Positions 16,213 to 26,840 of a stretch of 64,000 bases of DNA are shown piece by piece; the first letter of the stretch is position 1, and the number at the start of each line of letters is the position of its first letter. Source of the stretch: Klebsiella aerogenes KCTC 2190. Its GTDB lineage: Bacteria; Pseudomonadota; Gammaproteobacteria; Enterobacterales; Enterobacteriaceae. The notes below the pieces were generated by a model. It ran no database searches. It had not been told where the DNA came from and saw nothing but the letters and a program-made list of their open reading frames with translations. The position numbers and the translations under genes are program-made. Location of the stretch: positions 2,294,001 to 2,358,000 of the forward strand of contig NC_015663.1 in assembly GCF_000215745.1 (NCBI RefSeq), read 5' to 3'.

Positions 16213-17151
16213 ATGAAGCTGATACGCGGCATACATAATCTCAGTCAGGCCCCGCACGGGTGCGTGCTGACCATTGGAAATTTCGACGGCGTGCATCGCG
16301 GGCATCAGGCGCTGCTGCAGCGCCTGCGCGCAGAGGGCCGCCAGCTCGGTCTGCCGGTTGTGGTGATGATTTTTGAGCCGCAGCCGCTGGAGCTGTTTGC
16401 CGCCGATAAAGCGCCGGCGCGGATCACGCGGCTGCGTGAGAAGCTTGGCTACCTGGCGGAAAGTGGTGTCGACTACGTGCTGTGTGTCCGTTTCGACCGG
16501 CGTTTCGCGGCGCTGACGGCGCAAGATTTCATCAGCGAACTGCTGGTGCGTCAGCTGGGCGTGCGGTTCCTTGCCGTCGGCGATGATTTCCGCTTTGGCG
16601 CTGGTCGTCAGGGGGATTTCTTGTTATTACAGAAGGCCGGGGCGGAGTACGGTTTTGACGTCACCAGTACCCAGACCTTCTGCGAAGGTGGCGTGCGTAT
16701 TAGCAGCACCGCGGTGCGTCAGGCGCTGGCCGACGATGACCTCGCGCAGGCGGAAAACCTGCTGGGGCATCCGTTTACCATCTCTGGTCGCGTCGTCCAC
16801 GGCGATGAGCTGGGGCGCACCATAGGTTTCCCGACGGCGAACTTACCGCTGCGTCGTCAGGTTTCCCCGGTTAAAGGGGTCTTTGCGGTAGAAGTGACAG
16901 GGCTCGGCGATAAGCCATTACCCGGCGTCGCCAACATTGGCACTCGTCCAACGGTCTCCGGCGTGCGACAGCAGCTGGAAGTTCACCTTCTGGACGTTGT
17001 AATGGACCTCTACGGTCGCCATATAGATGTAATACTGCGTAAAAAAATACGTAACGAGCAGCGTTTTGCGTCGCTGGATGAGCTAAAAGCGCAAATCGCA
17101 CGAGATGAGTTAACGGCCCGCGAGTACTTTGGGCTCACCAGGCAGGGATAA
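16213..17151 (+). CDS. ribF: bifunctional riboflavin kinase / FAD synthetase
   Basis: 312 residues from ATG 16213 (MKLIRGIHNLSQAPHGC), matching E. coli RibF (313). The N-terminal FMN adenylyltransferase domain has LTIGNFDGVHRGHQ and RISSTAVRQAL. The C-terminal riboflavin kinase domain has GRTIGFPTANL and PGVANIGTRPT. It makes FMN and FAD from riboflavin. It heads the conserved run ribF-ileS-lspA-fkpB-ispH. A frame extension to ATG 16168 is open but adds residues not typical of the family. Confidence 0.97.
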   Translation: MKLIRGIHNLSQAPHGCVLTIGNFDGVHRGHQALLQRLRAEGRQLGLPVVVMIFEPQPLELFAADKAPARITRLREKLGYLAESGVDYVLCVRFDRRFAALTAQDFISELLVRQLGVRFLAVGDDFRFGAGRQGDFLLLQKAGAEYGFDVTSTQTFCEGGVRISSTAVRQALADDDLAQAENLLGHPFTISGRVVHGDELGRTIGFPTANLPLRRQVSPVKGVFAVEVTGLGDKPLPGVANIGTRPTVSGVRQQLEVHLLDVVMDLYGRHIDVILRKKIRNEQRFASLDELKAQIARDELTAREYFGLTRQG

Positions 17152-17196
17152 TCCTACTGGTATTTATCAAACCGAAATAACGGAACCGAGAATCTG

Positions 17197-20013
17197 ATGA
17201 GTGACTATAAATCCACCCTGAATTTGCCGGAAACAGGGTTCCCGATGCGTGGCGACCTCGCCAAACGCGAGCCGGGAATGCTGGCGCGTTGGACCGATGA
17301 TGACCTGTACGGCATCATCCGTGCGGCGAAAAAAGGCAAAAAAACCTTCATTCTGCATGATGGCCCTCCTTATGCGAATGGCAGCATTCATATTGGTCAC
17401 TCGGTTAACAAGATTCTGAAAGACATTATCGTTAAGTCCAAAGGACTGACGGGTTTTGACTCGCCGTACGTTCCGGGTTGGGACTGCCACGGTTTGCCGA
17501 TCGAACTGAAAGTCGAGCAGCAATACGGCAAGCCGGGTGAGAAATTCACCGCCGCAGAATTCCGCGCCAAGTGCCGTGAATATGCCGCCGAGCAGATCGA
17601 CGGCCAGCGTAAAGACTTTATCCGCCTGGGCGTGCTGGGCGACTGGTCGCGTCCGTACCTGACCATGGACTTCAAAACTGAAGCCAATATCATCCGCGCG
17701 CTGGGTAAAATCATCGGCAACGGTCACCTGCATAAAGGCGCTAAGCCGGTGCACTGGTGCGTTGACTGCCGTTCCGCGCTGGCGGAAGCGGAAGTTGAGT
17801 ACTATGACAAAACGTCTCCGTCTATCGATGTGGCGTTCCACGCGGTAGATAAAGCCGCGGTATTGGCCAAATTCGGCGTAGCCGACGTCACTGGCCCGGT
17901 TTCGCTGGTTATCTGGACCACGACGCCGTGGACCCTGCCGGCTAACCGCGCCATCTCTCTGTCGCCTGAGTTCGACTATGCGCTGGTGCAGGTTGACGGC
18001 CAGGCGCTGATCCTGGCGAAAGACCTGGTGGAAAGCGTGATGCAGCGCATTGGCGTGGCGGATTACACCATCCTGGCGGCGGTACAGGGTTCCGAGCTTG
18101 AACTGATGCGCTTTAAGCATCCGTTCCTCGATTTCGATGTGCCGGCGATCCTTGGCGACCACGTGACGCTGGATGCGGGTACCGGCGCGGTACATACCGC
18201 CGGCGGCCACGGCCCGGACGACTACACTATCAGCCAGAAATATGGACTGGAAATCGCCAACCCGGTTGGCCCGGACGGTTCTTATCTGCCGGGGACTTAC
18301 CCGTCTCTGGATGGTATCAACGTCTTCAAAGCCAACGACATCATCGTCGAGATGCTGCGTGACAGCGGCGCGCTGCTGCACGTGGAAAAAATGCAGCACA
18401 GCTATCCGTGCTGCTGGCGCCACAAATCGCCGATCATCTTCCGCGCTACCCCGCAGTGGTTCGTCAGCATGGATCAAAAAGGCCTGCGCGCGCAGTCTCT
18501 GAAAGAGATCAAAGGCGTGCAGTGGATCCCGGACTGGGGCCAGGCGCGTATCGAATCGATGGTTGCCAACCGTCCTGACTGGTGTATCTCCCGTCAGCGT
18601 ACCTGGGGCGTGCCGATGTCGCTGTTCGTGCATAAAGAAACCCACGAGCTACACCCGCGCACCCTCGAACTGATGGAAGAAGTGGCGAAACGCGTTGAAG
18701 TTGACGGCATCCAGGCGTGGTGGGATCTCGATTCCCGCGACATCCTTGGCGATGACGCCGACAGCTACGAAAAAGTGCCGGATACCCTCGACGTGTGGTT
18801 TGACTCCGGGTCCACCCACTCTTCTGTGGTCGATGTGCGTCCGGAATTCGCCGGTCACGCCGCGGACATGTATCTGGAAGGCTCCGATCAGCATCGCGGC
18901 TGGTTCATGTCTTCGCTGATGATCTCCACGGCGATGAAAGGCAAAGCGCCATATCGTCAGGTACTGACCCACGGCTTCACCGTCGACGGTCAGGGCCGCA
19001 AAATGTCCAAGTCTATCGGTAACACCGTTAGCCCGCAGGACGTGATGAACAAACTGGGCGCCGATATTCTGCGTCTGTGGGTGGCTTCCACCGACTATAC
19101 CGGCGAAATGGCGGTCTCTGATGAGATCCTCAAACGCGCCGCGGACAGCTATCGTCGTATCCGTAATACCGCGCGCTTCCTGCTGGCGAACCTTAACGGT
19201 TTCGATCCGGCAAAAGATATGGTTAAACCGGAAGAGATGGTCGTTCTGGACCGCTGGGCGGTCGGCTGCGCGCAGGCGGCTCAGGAAGATATCCTCAAAG
19301 CCTACGAATCCTACGACTTCCACGAAGTGGTGCAGCGCCTGATGCGCTTCTGCTCCATCGAAATGGGCTCGTTCTATCTCGACATCATCAAAGACCGCCA
19401 GTACACCGCGAAAGCGGACAGCGTGGCGCGTCGCAGCTGCCAGACCGCGCTGTTCCATATCGTGGAAGCGCTGGTGCGCTGGATGGCGCCGATCATGTCC
19501 TTCACCGCGGACGAAATCTGGGGCTATCTGCCGGGCGAGCGTGAAAAATACGTCTTCACCGGCGAGTGGTATGAAGGCCTGTTCGGCCTGGCCGACGACG
19601 AAGCGATGAACGACGATTTCTGGGATGAACTGCTGAAAGTGCGCGGCGAAGTCAACAAGGTGATCGAGCAGGCGCGTGCTGATAAGAAAGTCGGTGGTTC
19701 TCTGGAAGCGGCGGTTACGCTGTATGCCGATGCTGACCTGGCGGCCAAGCTCAACGCACTGGGCGAAGAATTACGATTTGTCCTGTTGACCTCCGGCGCT
19801 AACGTTGCCGATTATGCACAGGCTCCGGCTGATGCCTGGCAGAGCGATCTGCTGAAAGGGCTGAAAGTGGTCCTGAGCAAAGCCGAGGGCGAGAAGTGCC
19901 CACGCTGCTGGCATTACACCAGCGATGTCGGCAAGGTGGCGGAACACGCAGAAATCTGCGGTCGCTGTGTCAGTAACGTCGCCGGTGACGGCGAGCAACG
20001 TAAATTCGCCTGA
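17197..20013 (+). CDS. ileS: isoleucyl-tRNA synthetase
   Basis: 938 residues, the E. coli length. Class I marks are the HIGH box ([18 protein letters not shown]) and the KMSKS box ([13 protein letters not shown]). The editing domain ([13 protein letters not shown]) lies in between, and the C-terminal zinc site is [10 protein letters not shown] ... CGRCVSNV. It charges tRNA-Ile and edits valine. Its TGA overlaps the lspA ATG by one base, suggesting translational coupling. Confidence 0.98.
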   Translation: MSDYKSTLNLPETGFPMRGDLAKREPGMLARWTDDDLYGIIRAAKKGKKTFILHDGPPYANGSIHIGHSVNKILKDIIVKSKGLTGFDSPYVPGWDCHGLPIELKVEQQYGKPGEKFTAAEFRAKCREYAAEQIDGQRKDFIRLGVLGDWSRPYLTMDFKTEANIIRALGKIIGNGHLHKGAKPVHWCVDCRSALAEAEVEYYDKTSPSIDVAFHAVDKAAVLAKFGVADVTGPVSLVIWTTTPWTLPANRAISLSPEFDYALVQVDGQALILAKDLVESVMQRIGVADYTILAAVQGSELELMRFKHPFLDFDVPAILGDHVTLDAGTGAVHTAGGHGPDDYTISQKYGLEIANPVGPDGSYLPGTYPSLDGINVFKANDIIVEMLRDSGALLHVEKMQHSYPCCWRHKSPIIFRATPQWFVSMDQKGLRAQSLKEIKGVQWIPDWGQARIESMVANRPDWCISRQRTWGVPMSLFVHKETHELHPRTLELMEEVAKRVEVDGIQAWWDLDSRDILGDDADSYEKVPDTLDVWFDSGSTHSSVVDVRPEFAGHAADMYLEGSDQHRGWFMSSLMISTAMKGKAPYRQVLTHGFTVDGQGRKMSKSIGNTVSPQDVMNKLGADILRLWVASTDYTGEMAVSDEILKRAADSYRRIRNTARFLLANLNGFDPAKDMVKPEEMVVLDRWAVGCAQAAQEDILKAYESYDFHEVVQRLMRFCSIEMGSFYLDIIKDRQYTAKADSVARRSCQTALFHIVEALVRWMAPIMSFTADEIWGYLPGEREKYVFTGEWYEGLFGLADDEAMNDDFWDELLKVRGEVNKVIEQARADKKVGGSLEAAVTLYADADLAAKLNALGEELRFVLLTSGANVADYAQAPADAWQSDLLKGLKVVLSKAEGEKCPRCWHYTSDVGKVAEHAEICGRCVSNVAGDGEQRKFA

Positions 20014-20510
20014 TGAGTAAATCGATCTGTTCAACGGGGCTACGCTGGCTGTGGGTCGTCGTAGCCGTGCTGATTATCGATCTGGGCAGCAAATTCCTGA
20101 TCCTCCAGAACTTCGCTCTGGGGGAGACGGTTTCGCTGTTCCCATCGCTTAATCTGCATTATGCGCGCAACTACGGCGCGGCTTTTAGCTTCCTCGCCGA
20201 CAGCGGCGGCTGGCAGCGCTGGTTCTTCGCCGGGATTGCCGTTGGTATCTGCGTGGTGCTGGCGGTGCTGATGTATCGTTCGAAGGCGACGCAAAAGCTG
20301 AACAACATTGCCTACGCGCTGATCATTGGCGGCGCGCTGGGCAACCTGTTCGACCGTCTGTGGCACGGCTTTGTGGTCGATATGATCGACTTCTATGTCG
20401 GCGACTGGCATTTCGCCACCTTCAACCTTGCCGATAGCGCCATCTGCATCGGCGCGGCGCTGATCGTGCTGGAAGGCTTCTTGCCTTCCAGTGATAAAAA
20501 AACATCATAA
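20013..20510 (+). CDS. lspA: lipoprotein signal peptidase (signal peptidase II)
   Basis: 165 residues (E. coli 164). Four membrane segments are visible. The aspartyl protease motifs are [18 protein letters not shown] and [11 protein letters not shown], which hold the two catalytic aspartates. It cleaves prolipoproteins after lipid attachment in the inner membrane. It would process the small lipoprotein encoded at 50691 in this window. Confidence 0.97.
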   Translation: MSKSICSTGLRWLWVVVAVLIIDLGSKFLILQNFALGETVSLFPSLNLHYARNYGAAFSFLADSGGWQRWFFAGIAVGICVVLAVLMYRSKATQKLNNIAYALIIGGALGNLFDRLWHGFVVDMIDFYVGDWHFATFNLADSAICIGAALIVLEGFLPSSDKKTS

Positions 20511-20516
20511 TAAATT

Positions 20517-20604
20517 GCCGGATGGCGACGCGAGAGCGTCTTATCCGGCCTACAGTATATATCGCCCTTTGTTTGCCCGGTAAGCGCAGCGCCATCGGGC
20601 AAAC
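20517..20604. repeat. paired REP-like palindromes between lspA and fkpB
   Basis: One unit runs from GCCGGATGGCG to CTTATCCGGC (20517-20550). A second has TTTGCCCG / CGGGCAAA arms at about 20572-20604. They lie inside an essential co-directional gene cluster, between stop of lspA and start of fkpB, as BIME/REP elements often do. Confidence 0.7.
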
Positions 20605-20635
20605 AAGCGGCGGCAATATAAAAGAGCAAACCTGC

Positions 20636-21085
20636 ATGTCTAACTCTGTACAGAGCAACAGCGCGGTGCTGGTGCACTTCACGCTGAAACTGGATGATGG
20701 CTCCACCGCCGAATCCACGCGCGGCAACGGCAAACCAGCGCTGTTTCGTCTTGGTGATGCCTCGCTTTCCGAAGGGCTGGAGCAGCATCTGCTGGGGCTG
20801 AAAGCCGGCGATAAAACCACGTTCTCGCTGGAACCTGACGCCGCCTTTGGCGTACCTAGCCCGGATCTGATCCAGTACTTCTCTCGCCGCGAGTTTATCG
20901 ACGCCGGCGAGCCGGAAATCGGCGCGATTATGCTCTTTACCGCAATGGATGGCAGCGAAATGCCCGGTGTGATCCGCGAAGTGAACGGCGATTCCATCAC
21001 CGTCGACTTCAACCATCCGCTGGCCGGGCGTACCGTTCATTTTGATATTGAAGTGCTGGAAGTCGATCCGGCGCTGGAGGGGTAA
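20636..21085 (+). CDS. fkpB: FKBP-type peptidyl-prolyl isomerase
   Basis: 149 residues from ATG 20636 ([19 protein letters not shown]), the E. coli length. An in-frame ATG at 20522 lies inside the REP element and is rejected as start. SlyD-like FKBP features are visible: [39 protein letters not shown], and the insert-in-flap ending [19 protein letters not shown]. It catalyses proline isomerisation and acts as a chaperone. The ispH start follows its stop by 1 base. Confidence 0.95.
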   Translation: MSNSVQSNSAVLVHFTLKLDDGSTAESTRGNGKPALFRLGDASLSEGLEQHLLGLKAGDKTTFSLEPDAAFGVPSPDLIQYFSRREFIDAGEPEIGAIMLFTAMDGSEMPGVIREVNGDSITVDFNHPLAGRTVHFDIEVLEVDPALEG

Positions 21086-21086
21086 G

Positions 21087-22037
21087 ATGCAGATCCTGTT
21101 GGCTAACCCGCGCGGTTTTTGCGCCGGCGTTGACCGCGCTATCAGCATTGTAGAAAACGCGCTGACGCTGTACGGCGCGCCGATCTACGTTCGTCACGAA
21201 GTTGTCCATAATCGCTACGTCGTCGATAGCCTGCGCCAGCGTGGGGCGATTTTTATCGAACAGATTAGCGAAGTGCCGGACGGCGCGATCCTGATTTTCT
21301 CCGCCCACGGGGTTTCGCAGGCAGTACGCAACGAAGCGAAGAGTCGTGACCTGACGGTTTTCGACGCTACCTGCCCGCTGGTAACTAAAGTCCATATGGA
21401 AGTCGCCCGCGCCAGCCGCCGCGGCGAAGAGTCGATTCTGATTGGCCACGCCGGGCATCCGGAAGTTGAAGGCACCATGGGCCAGTACAATAACCCCGAA
21501 GGGGGCATGTATCTGGTTGAGTCGCCGGAGGATGTGCTGACGCTGGAAGTGAAAAACGATGCCCGACTGTCGTTTATGACCCAGACCACGCTCTCCGTCG
21601 ATGATACTTCTGACGTTATCGACGCGCTGCGCGAGCGCTTCCCGAAAATCGTCGGCCCGCGTAAAGACGATATTTGCTACGCCACCACCAACCGTCAGGA
21701 AGCCGTACGCGCGCTGGCGGAGCAGGCTGATGTGGTGCTGGTGGTCGGTTCGAAAAACTCTTCGAACTCCAATCGCCTGGCTGAACTGGCGCAGCGAATG
21801 GGGAAAGCGGCCTATCTTATCGACGATGCCACCGATATCCAGGAACAATGGGTTAAGTCTGCTGCCTGCGTTGGGGTAACAGCGGGCGCGTCGGCCCCGG
21901 ATATCCTGGTGCAGAATGTGATTGCCCGTCTGCAGGAGCTGGGCGGCGGCGAAGCGGTGCCGTTGGAAGGCCGTGAAGAGAATATCGTTTTCGAGGTGCC
22001 GAAAGAGCTGCGTGTAGATGTCCGTGAAGTAGAATAA
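21087..22037 (+). CDS. ispH: 4-hydroxy-3-methylbut-2-enyl diphosphate reductase
   Basis: 316 residues from ATG 21087 ([19 protein letters not shown]), matching E. coli IspH. The three [4Fe-4S] cysteines are in [18 protein letters not shown] and [11 protein letters not shown], and the catalytic histidines/Glu in HEVVHN, AHGVS and [11 protein letters not shown]. It makes IPP and DMAPP in the last step of the MEP isoprenoid pathway. A terminator follows. Confidence 0.98.
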   Translation: MQILLANPRGFCAGVDRAISIVENALTLYGAPIYVRHEVVHNRYVVDSLRQRGAIFIEQISEVPDGAILIFSAHGVSQAVRNEAKSRDLTVFDATCPLVTKVHMEVARASRRGEESILIGHAGHPEVEGTMGQYNNPEGGMYLVESPEDVLTLEVKNDARLSFMTQTTLSVDDTSDVIDALRERFPKIVGPRKDDICYATTNRQEAVRALAEQADVVLVVGSKNSSNSNRLAELAQRMGKAAYLIDDATDIQEQWVKSAACVGVTAGASAPDILVQNVIARLQELGGGEAVPLEGREENIVFEVPKELRVDVREVE

Positions 22038-22063
22038 GTTCTTTCACCCAGCAGTATGAGAAG

Positions 22064-22093
22064 ATGCCAGACTTAACGTCTGGCATTTTTTTT
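22064..22093 (+). terminator. terminator after ispH
   Basis: ATGCCAGAC / GTCTGGCAT stem (9 bp), TTAAC loop, then eight T. It ends the ribF-to-ispH transcript just before rihC. Confidence 0.93.
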
Positions 22094-22104
22094 GGGAGAA
22101 AACC

Positions 22105-23019
22105 ATGCGCTTACCGATTATTCTCGACACCGATCCGGGTATTGACGATGCGGCGGCGATCGCCGCCGCGCTCTTCTCGCCGCAGTTGGATTTGCAATTA
22201 ATGACCACGGTGGCGGGCAACGTCTCGGTGGAAAAGACGACCCGCAACGCGCTGCAACTGCTGCATTTCTGGAATGCCGATGTACCGCTGGCGCAAGGCG
22301 CGTCGATGCCGCTGGTACGTCCGTTGCGCGATGCCGCCTCGGTGCATGGCGAGTCCGGCATGGAGGGTTATGATTTCGTCGAACATAACCGTCAACCGCT
22401 GGCAAAACCGGCATTTCAGGCGATCCGCGATGCGTTGATGCACGCGCCGGAACCCGTGACCCTGGTGGCCATCGGCCCGCTAACCAACATTGCCTTGCTG
22501 ATAACGCAGTATCCTGAGTGCCTGTTTAATATTCGTCGACTGGTGCTGATGGGCGGCTCGGCCGGGCGCGGTAACTTTACCCCCAACGCCGAGTTTAATA
22601 TCGCCATTGATCCTGAAGCCGCCGCGAAAGTCTTCCAGAGCGGGCTGGAGATTGTGATGTGCGGGCTGGATGTCACCAATAAGGCGATGCTGAATGCGGA
22701 CTATCTGGTCACACTGCCAACGCTCAATCAGACAGGCAAAATGCTTCATGCGCTATTTAGCCATTATCGCAGCGGCAGTATGAGCAGCGGTCTGAGAATG
22801 CATGATTTATGCGCTATTGCGTGGTTGGTTCGTCCGGATCTGTTTACGCTCAAACCCTGCTTTGTGGCGGTAGAGACGCAGGGGACCTGGACGGCTGGCG
22901 CTACCGTGGTAGATATCGAAGGGCGTCTGGGACAACCGGCCAACGCACAGGTGGCGTTGGATTTGGATGTCGCGGGTTTTCAACATTGGGCGGCGGAGGT
23001 TTTCGCTCTCGCGCCATGA
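22105..23019 (+). CDS. rihC: non-specific ribonucleoside hydrolase RihC
   Basis: 304 residues, the E. coli length. The N-terminal Asp cluster of nucleoside hydrolases is [14 protein letters not shown], and the second metal/substrate region is [19 protein letters not shown] and MHDLCAIAW. It hydrolyses purine and pyrimidine ribonucleosides for salvage. RBS GGGAGAA lies 6-7 bases before ATG. It sits downstream of ispH as in E. coli; the LysR gene after it converges on it with only 3 bases between. Confidence 0.96.
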   Translation: MRLPIILDTDPGIDDAAAIAAALFSPQLDLQLMTTVAGNVSVEKTTRNALQLLHFWNADVPLAQGASMPLVRPLRDAASVHGESGMEGYDFVEHNRQPLAKPAFQAIRDALMHAPEPVTLVAIGPLTNIALLITQYPECLFNIRRLVLMGGSAGRGNFTPNAEFNIAIDPEAAAKVFQSGLEIVMCGLDVTNKAMLNADYLVTLPTLNQTGKMLHALFSHYRSGSMSSGLRMHDLCAIAWLVRPDLFTLKPCFVAVETQGTWTAGATVVDIEGRLGQPANAQVALDLDVAGFQHWAAEVFALAP

Positions 23020-23022
23020 CAG

Positions 23023-23961
23023 TTATAGCTGCTGGTGTGAATCGACCACATTACACCATAACTCGCTCGCTTCATCCGTCCACATGAGCAGTAATAATGA
23101 CGCGAAGCGTTCAGCCGCTGCGGAAAGAGGGCGGTTTTTAACGCGAATCATGCCAAGCGTGCGCCTGATTACCGGTTCGACCAGCGGCACGCTGACGACA
23201 GCGCTGTTAGCGTGATGCGGCATGGCCAGGCAGGGCAAGGCCGATATGCCAAGCCCCGCCTCGACCAGACCCAGAGAGGTGGATAAGTGTCTGACTTCGT
23301 AAAACCAATCTAATTTCCATGGCTTATCCTGCAGGCAACTTTCAATCAGTTGCCGATTACCGCTCGAGCGTCTGACGCCAACTAATCTCTGCGAGACGAG
23401 CTCCCGCCATTCCACTAATTTTTTACTGGCCAGCGGATGATCCTGCCGGCAAGCCAGCACGAAGGGTTCATTAACGAGTGGGCTAAATTCGATGTCGGGA
23501 TGTGTGATGAAGTTCATATTTATTCCAAAATCGACTTTGCCTTTTCTCACCGAGGCCATGCAATTTTCTATACCTTGTTCATAAATTCGAACTTTGATAT
23601 GGGGGTAACGCTGATTAAATTGAACGATGGCGCGAGGTAAAAAATAAAATACTGCCGTCGGGATACAAGAAAGCGTTACCGTATCATGCACATTAGAAGT
23701 CAGGTTGCTGATGTTAAAAATGGCGGCATCAAGGCTGGCAATCAGTGACTTTGCGTTTGGAAGAAGCATTTTTCCTGCTTGAGTGAGCATGATTTTTCGG
23801 GTGGTTCTTTCGAAAAGGGCTGTATTGAGGTTACTTTCTATTTTTTGTATTTTGCGGGTCAATGCGGGTTGCGTCAGGTTAAGTACTTCTGCCGCTTTGC
23901 TAAATGAACCCAACTCGGCAACAGTGACAAAAGCTTTCATTCCGGATAGTTCATTGTTCAT
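23023..23961 (-). CDS. LysR-type regulator of the adjacent carboxylate cluster (YbhD-like)
   Basis: 312 residues. N-terminal HTH: MKAFVTVAELGSFSKAAEVL, NLTQPALTRKIQKIESNL. The effector domain follows (VTLSCIPTAVFYFLPRAIVQ, LVEAGLGISALPCLAMP). It is divergent from the PrpF-like gene across 266 bases, the usual arrangement for a LysR activator and its target. E. coli ybhD stands in the same relation to ybhHIJ. The inducer is unknown, presumably the transported carboxylate. Confidence 0.85.
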   Translation of the reverse strand: MNNELSGMKAFVTVAELGSFSKAAEVLNLTQPALTRKIQKIESNLNTALFERTTRKIMLTQAGKMLLPNAKSLIASLDAAIFNISNLTSNVHDTVTLSCIPTAVFYFLPRAIVQFNQRYPHIKVRIYEQGIENCMASVRKGKVDFGINMNFITHPDIEFSPLVNEPFVLACRQDHPLASKKLVEWRELVSQRLVGVRRSSGNRQLIESCLQDKPWKLDWFYEVRHLSTSLGLVEAGLGISALPCLAMPHHANSAVVSVPLVEPVIRRTLGMIRVKNRPLSAAAERFASLLLLMWTDEASELWCNVVDSHQQL

Positions 23962-24227
23962 TGCTGCTCCGTAATCAGAAATAAATAATTTATATATAGA
24001 ATGGCTCTGTTAATTATTGCCATGACGATAGTTGTTATTAATGTTTTGTAGGTATAAGTCTTATTTTTATATTTTATCAATCACTATCTTCCTTGCAAGT
24101 AGAATCAGATGGTAAACGGTTGTGCGAGTAAATGAATAATAAAGTAAATAAAAAACTTTAAATACATTAAGTGCATTAAATTCACGCCCCGTTTATTTAA
24201 TCTTTTTATATTTGTAAGGAACATGTT
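23962..24227. promoter_or_regulatory. divergent promoter region of the carboxylate cluster
   Basis: 266 AT-rich bases between the LysR gene (-) and the PrpF-like gene (+). The probable LysR binding sites and both promoters lie here; no T-N11-A box can be chosen with confidence by eye. AAGGA at about 24216 is the RBS for the gene at 24228. Confidence 0.5.
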
Positions 24228-25283
24228 ATGAAACAAATTCCGTGTGTTCTCATGCGTGGTGGAACATCAAAAGGCGCTTTCCTGTTAGCAGATGATCTAC
24301 CAGAAGATATTCAAAAACGTGATGAAACATTATTAACTATCATGGGTTCTGGCCATGAACTGGAAATTGATGGCATTGGCGGCGGGAGTCCGCAAACCAG
24401 TAAAGTGGCTATTGTCAGTAAATCGACCAGCCAGCAAGCGGATATTGACTACTTATTTGTACAGGTCATTGTCAATGAGCGACGGGTTGATATTACGCCT
24501 AATTGCGGCAACATGCTGTGCGCAGTCGGCGGGTTTGCTATCGAAAAAGGACTTGTCGCGGCGAATTCCCCAGTAACGCGGGTGCGAATCAGAAACGTCA
24601 ATACCAACACCTTTGTTGACGCAGACATTCAAACCCCGGACGGCCAGGTTGTTTATGAAGGAGATACCCATATTGATGGCGTTCCAGGGCATGCGGCCCC
24701 GGTAGGCCTGACATTCTTAAACGCCGCCGGGGCGAAATCGGGCCAGCTTTTCCCAACCGGCAACCGGGTTGATATTTTTGATGATACTCGCGTCACCTGT
24801 ATCGATATGGCGATGCCGATGGTTATTATTCCAGCGCATAGCTTGGGTAAAACAGGGTATGAATCGGCGGCGGAATTAGATCAGGATAAAGAATTTTTTC
24901 AGCGCCTTGAATCAATACGTAAGCAAGCAGGCGTGGCAATGGGGTTTGGCGATGTCTCGAACATGGTAATACCTAAACCAGTGCTGGTTGCTCCACCTCA
25001 ACATGGTGGAACGCTGAGTGTTCGGTATTTCATGCCTCATAACTGTCATAAATCGTTGGCTATTACGGGCGCTATCGGTCTGGCGAGTTCTTGTATTATT
25101 GCTGATACCGTAGTTAACGAGCTGACGAGAATGTCGGGTGAGGGATTAATCAGAGTTGAACACCCTAGCGGAAGTATTGACGTCAGTTTAAGTAATGCTA
25201 ATGAAACTCCTGAAAATATTCGCGCATCGGTGATTCGTACCGCACGTAAAATTCTTTCTGGCATGGTTTATCTCCCTGAATAA
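24228..25283 (+). CDS. PrpF-family isomerase/tautomerase (YbhH-like)
   Basis: 351 residues. The diaminopimelate-epimerase-like fold of the PrpF family is indicated by CVLMRGGTSKGAFLLADDLP at the N-terminus, DGIGGGSPQTSKVAIV, the central TPNCGNMLCAVG with the family cysteine, and MPHNCHKSLAITGAI. Known relatives isomerise the double bond of unsaturated carboxylates: 2-methylaconitate (PrpF), 4-oxalomesaconate (GalD) and aconitate (fungal Adi1). E. coli YbhH is ~350 residues. It is first in a plus-strand run with two transporters and an aconitase-like gene, so the substrate is likely an unsaturated tri- or dicarboxylate. Confidence 0.85.
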   Translation: MKQIPCVLMRGGTSKGAFLLADDLPEDIQKRDETLLTIMGSGHELEIDGIGGGSPQTSKVAIVSKSTSQQADIDYLFVQVIVNERRVDITPNCGNMLCAVGGFAIEKGLVAANSPVTRVRIRNVNTNTFVDADIQTPDGQVVYEGDTHIDGVPGHAAPVGLTFLNAAGAKSGQLFPTGNRVDIFDDTRVTCIDMAMPMVIIPAHSLGKTGYESAAELDQDKEFFQRLESIRKQAGVAMGFGDVSNMVIPKPVLVAPPQHGGTLSVRYFMPHNCHKSLAITGAIGLASSCIIADTVVNELTRMSGEGLIRVEHPSGSIDVSLSNANETPENIRASVIRTARKILSGMVYLPE

Positions 25284-25327
25284 TTGCGGCTGCGCACTTA
25301 TAAAATTCATTCAGGTAAGGGATTGAA

Positions 25328-26761
25328 ATGGATAAAAAAACATTATGCAAGCTATTAGTGCTTGTTGCCATCCCATTGCTTATTAGTCTATTTCCGGCCC
25401 CGGCTGGGTTGACTGAACTTGCATGGGTATTGTCAGGTATTTATCTGGCTGCAATTGTTGGTTTAGTGATTAAACCATTTTCTGAACCAGTCATACTGTT
25501 AGTCGCTGTGGCTGCCTCCATGGTTATCATTGGCAATTTAGGTGATGGTTCAATAAAATCATCGAGCGTATTAAGTGGCTATGCATCAGGTACCACCTGG
25601 TTGGTGTTTTCTGCATTTACCTTAAGTGCCGCTTTTGTTATTACTGGTTTAGGTAAACGGATTGCATATATTCTTATTGGCAAGATAGGGAGTACCACAC
25701 TTGGCTTAGGCTATGTTACCGCCTTTCTGGATCTGATTCTTTCACCCGCGACACCGTCGAATACGGCCCGTGCTGGCGGTATCGTATTACCTATCATCAA
25801 TAGCGTGGCTGTCGCGCTAGGGTCGGAACCAGAGCATACGGCAAAACGCGTTGGTCATTATTTAATGATGAACGTCTATATGGTTACCAAAACCACCAGT
25901 TATATGTTCTTTACCGCCATGGCGGGTAATATCCTGGCGCTCAAAATGATTGAGGATATTTGCCATATCAAATTGAGCTGGGGTGGATGGGCATTGGCTG
26001 GCATATTGCCAGGCTTAATCATGCTGTTACTGACACCGCTTATAACCTATAAGCTATATCCGCCCGAATTAAAAAAAGTAGATAATAAAGCCATTGCCAA
26101 AGAAGGTCTTGAGTCTTTAGGGCCGATGACCTTGCGTGAGAAAATGCTCTCCTGCTTGTTTGTGATGGCGTTAGCGGGTTGGGTATTTAGCACTTCGCTT
26201 GGGGTTAATGAATCAACGGTGGCGATTTGCGTCATGGCGTTGATGCTGATATTAAAAATTGTTACCTGGGATGATGTCATTAAAAATAAAGGTGGCTGGA
26301 ACACACTAATTTGGTACGGCGGTATCATTGGTTTGAGTTCTTTGCTTTCCAAAGTTGGTTTTTTCTTGTGGTTGGCCGAGTTACTGAAAAATAACATTTC
26401 ATTTGGCAGTCATAGTACGCTGGCATTCGTTGTCATCGTCGCGTTGAGTATACTGGTTCGTTATTTCTTTGCCTCGGGCAGCGCCTATATTGTGGCGATG
26501 GTTCCGGTCTTTGCCATGCTGGCGAATGTTTCCGGTGCGCCAGTTATGTTAACCGCGTTAGCGCTGCTGTTTAGTAATTCCTATGGCGGTATGGTCACCC
26601 ATTATGGTGGCGCGGCTGGCCCGGTTATATTTGGGGTTGGTTATAATGATATTAAATCCTGGTGGATTGTTGGCGGTATATTAGCGCTGTTAACTTTTAT
26701 TCTGCATATCACCGTTGGGGTATGGTGGTGGGAATTATTAATGTACTGGAAAGTGATTTAA
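25328..26761 (+). CDS. DASS/SLC13-family carboxylate transporter (YbhI-like)
   Basis: 477 residues, the same length as E. coli YbhI. About 12 hydrophobic segments are visible. Family marks are the repeated Ser/Thr/Asn/Pro loops: DLILSPATPSNTARAGGIVLP in the first half and NSYGGMVTHYGGAAGPVIFG in the second. Relatives carry citrate, succinate, tartrate or 2-oxoglutarate, often as antiporters. It follows the PrpF-like gene by 44 bases, with AAGGGA as RBS, and precedes a second unrelated-looking permease. Confidence 0.87.
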   Translation: MDKKTLCKLLVLVAIPLLISLFPAPAGLTELAWVLSGIYLAAIVGLVIKPFSEPVILLVAVAASMVIIGNLGDGSIKSSSVLSGYASGTTWLVFSAFTLSAAFVITGLGKRIAYILIGKIGSTTLGLGYVTAFLDLILSPATPSNTARAGGIVLPIINSVAVALGSEPEHTAKRVGHYLMMNVYMVTKTTSYMFFTAMAGNILALKMIEDICHIKLSWGGWALAGILPGLIMLLLTPLITYKLYPPELKKVDNKAIAKEGLESLGPMTLREKMLSCLFVMALAGWVFSTSLGVNESTVAICVMALMLILKIVTWDDVIKNKGGWNTLIWYGGIIGLSSLLSKVGFFLWLAELLKNNISFGSHSTLAFVVIVALSILVRYFFASGSAYIVAMVPVFAMLANVSGAPVMLTALALLFSNSYGGMVTHYGGAAGPVIFGVGYNDIKSWWIVGGILALLTFILHITVGVWWWELLMYWKVI

Positions 26762-26840
26762 CTTGAAGTTTATAAAACGCTGCATCACCTGCTTAGACTA
26801 ATTATTAAATTCACACGCTGAAAAGAGGTGTTATATCTTT

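Noticed and set aside
17167..18645. 492-codon minus-strand frame opposite ileS
   Set aside because: Antisense to ileS with no RBS or domain; a by-product of codon bias.
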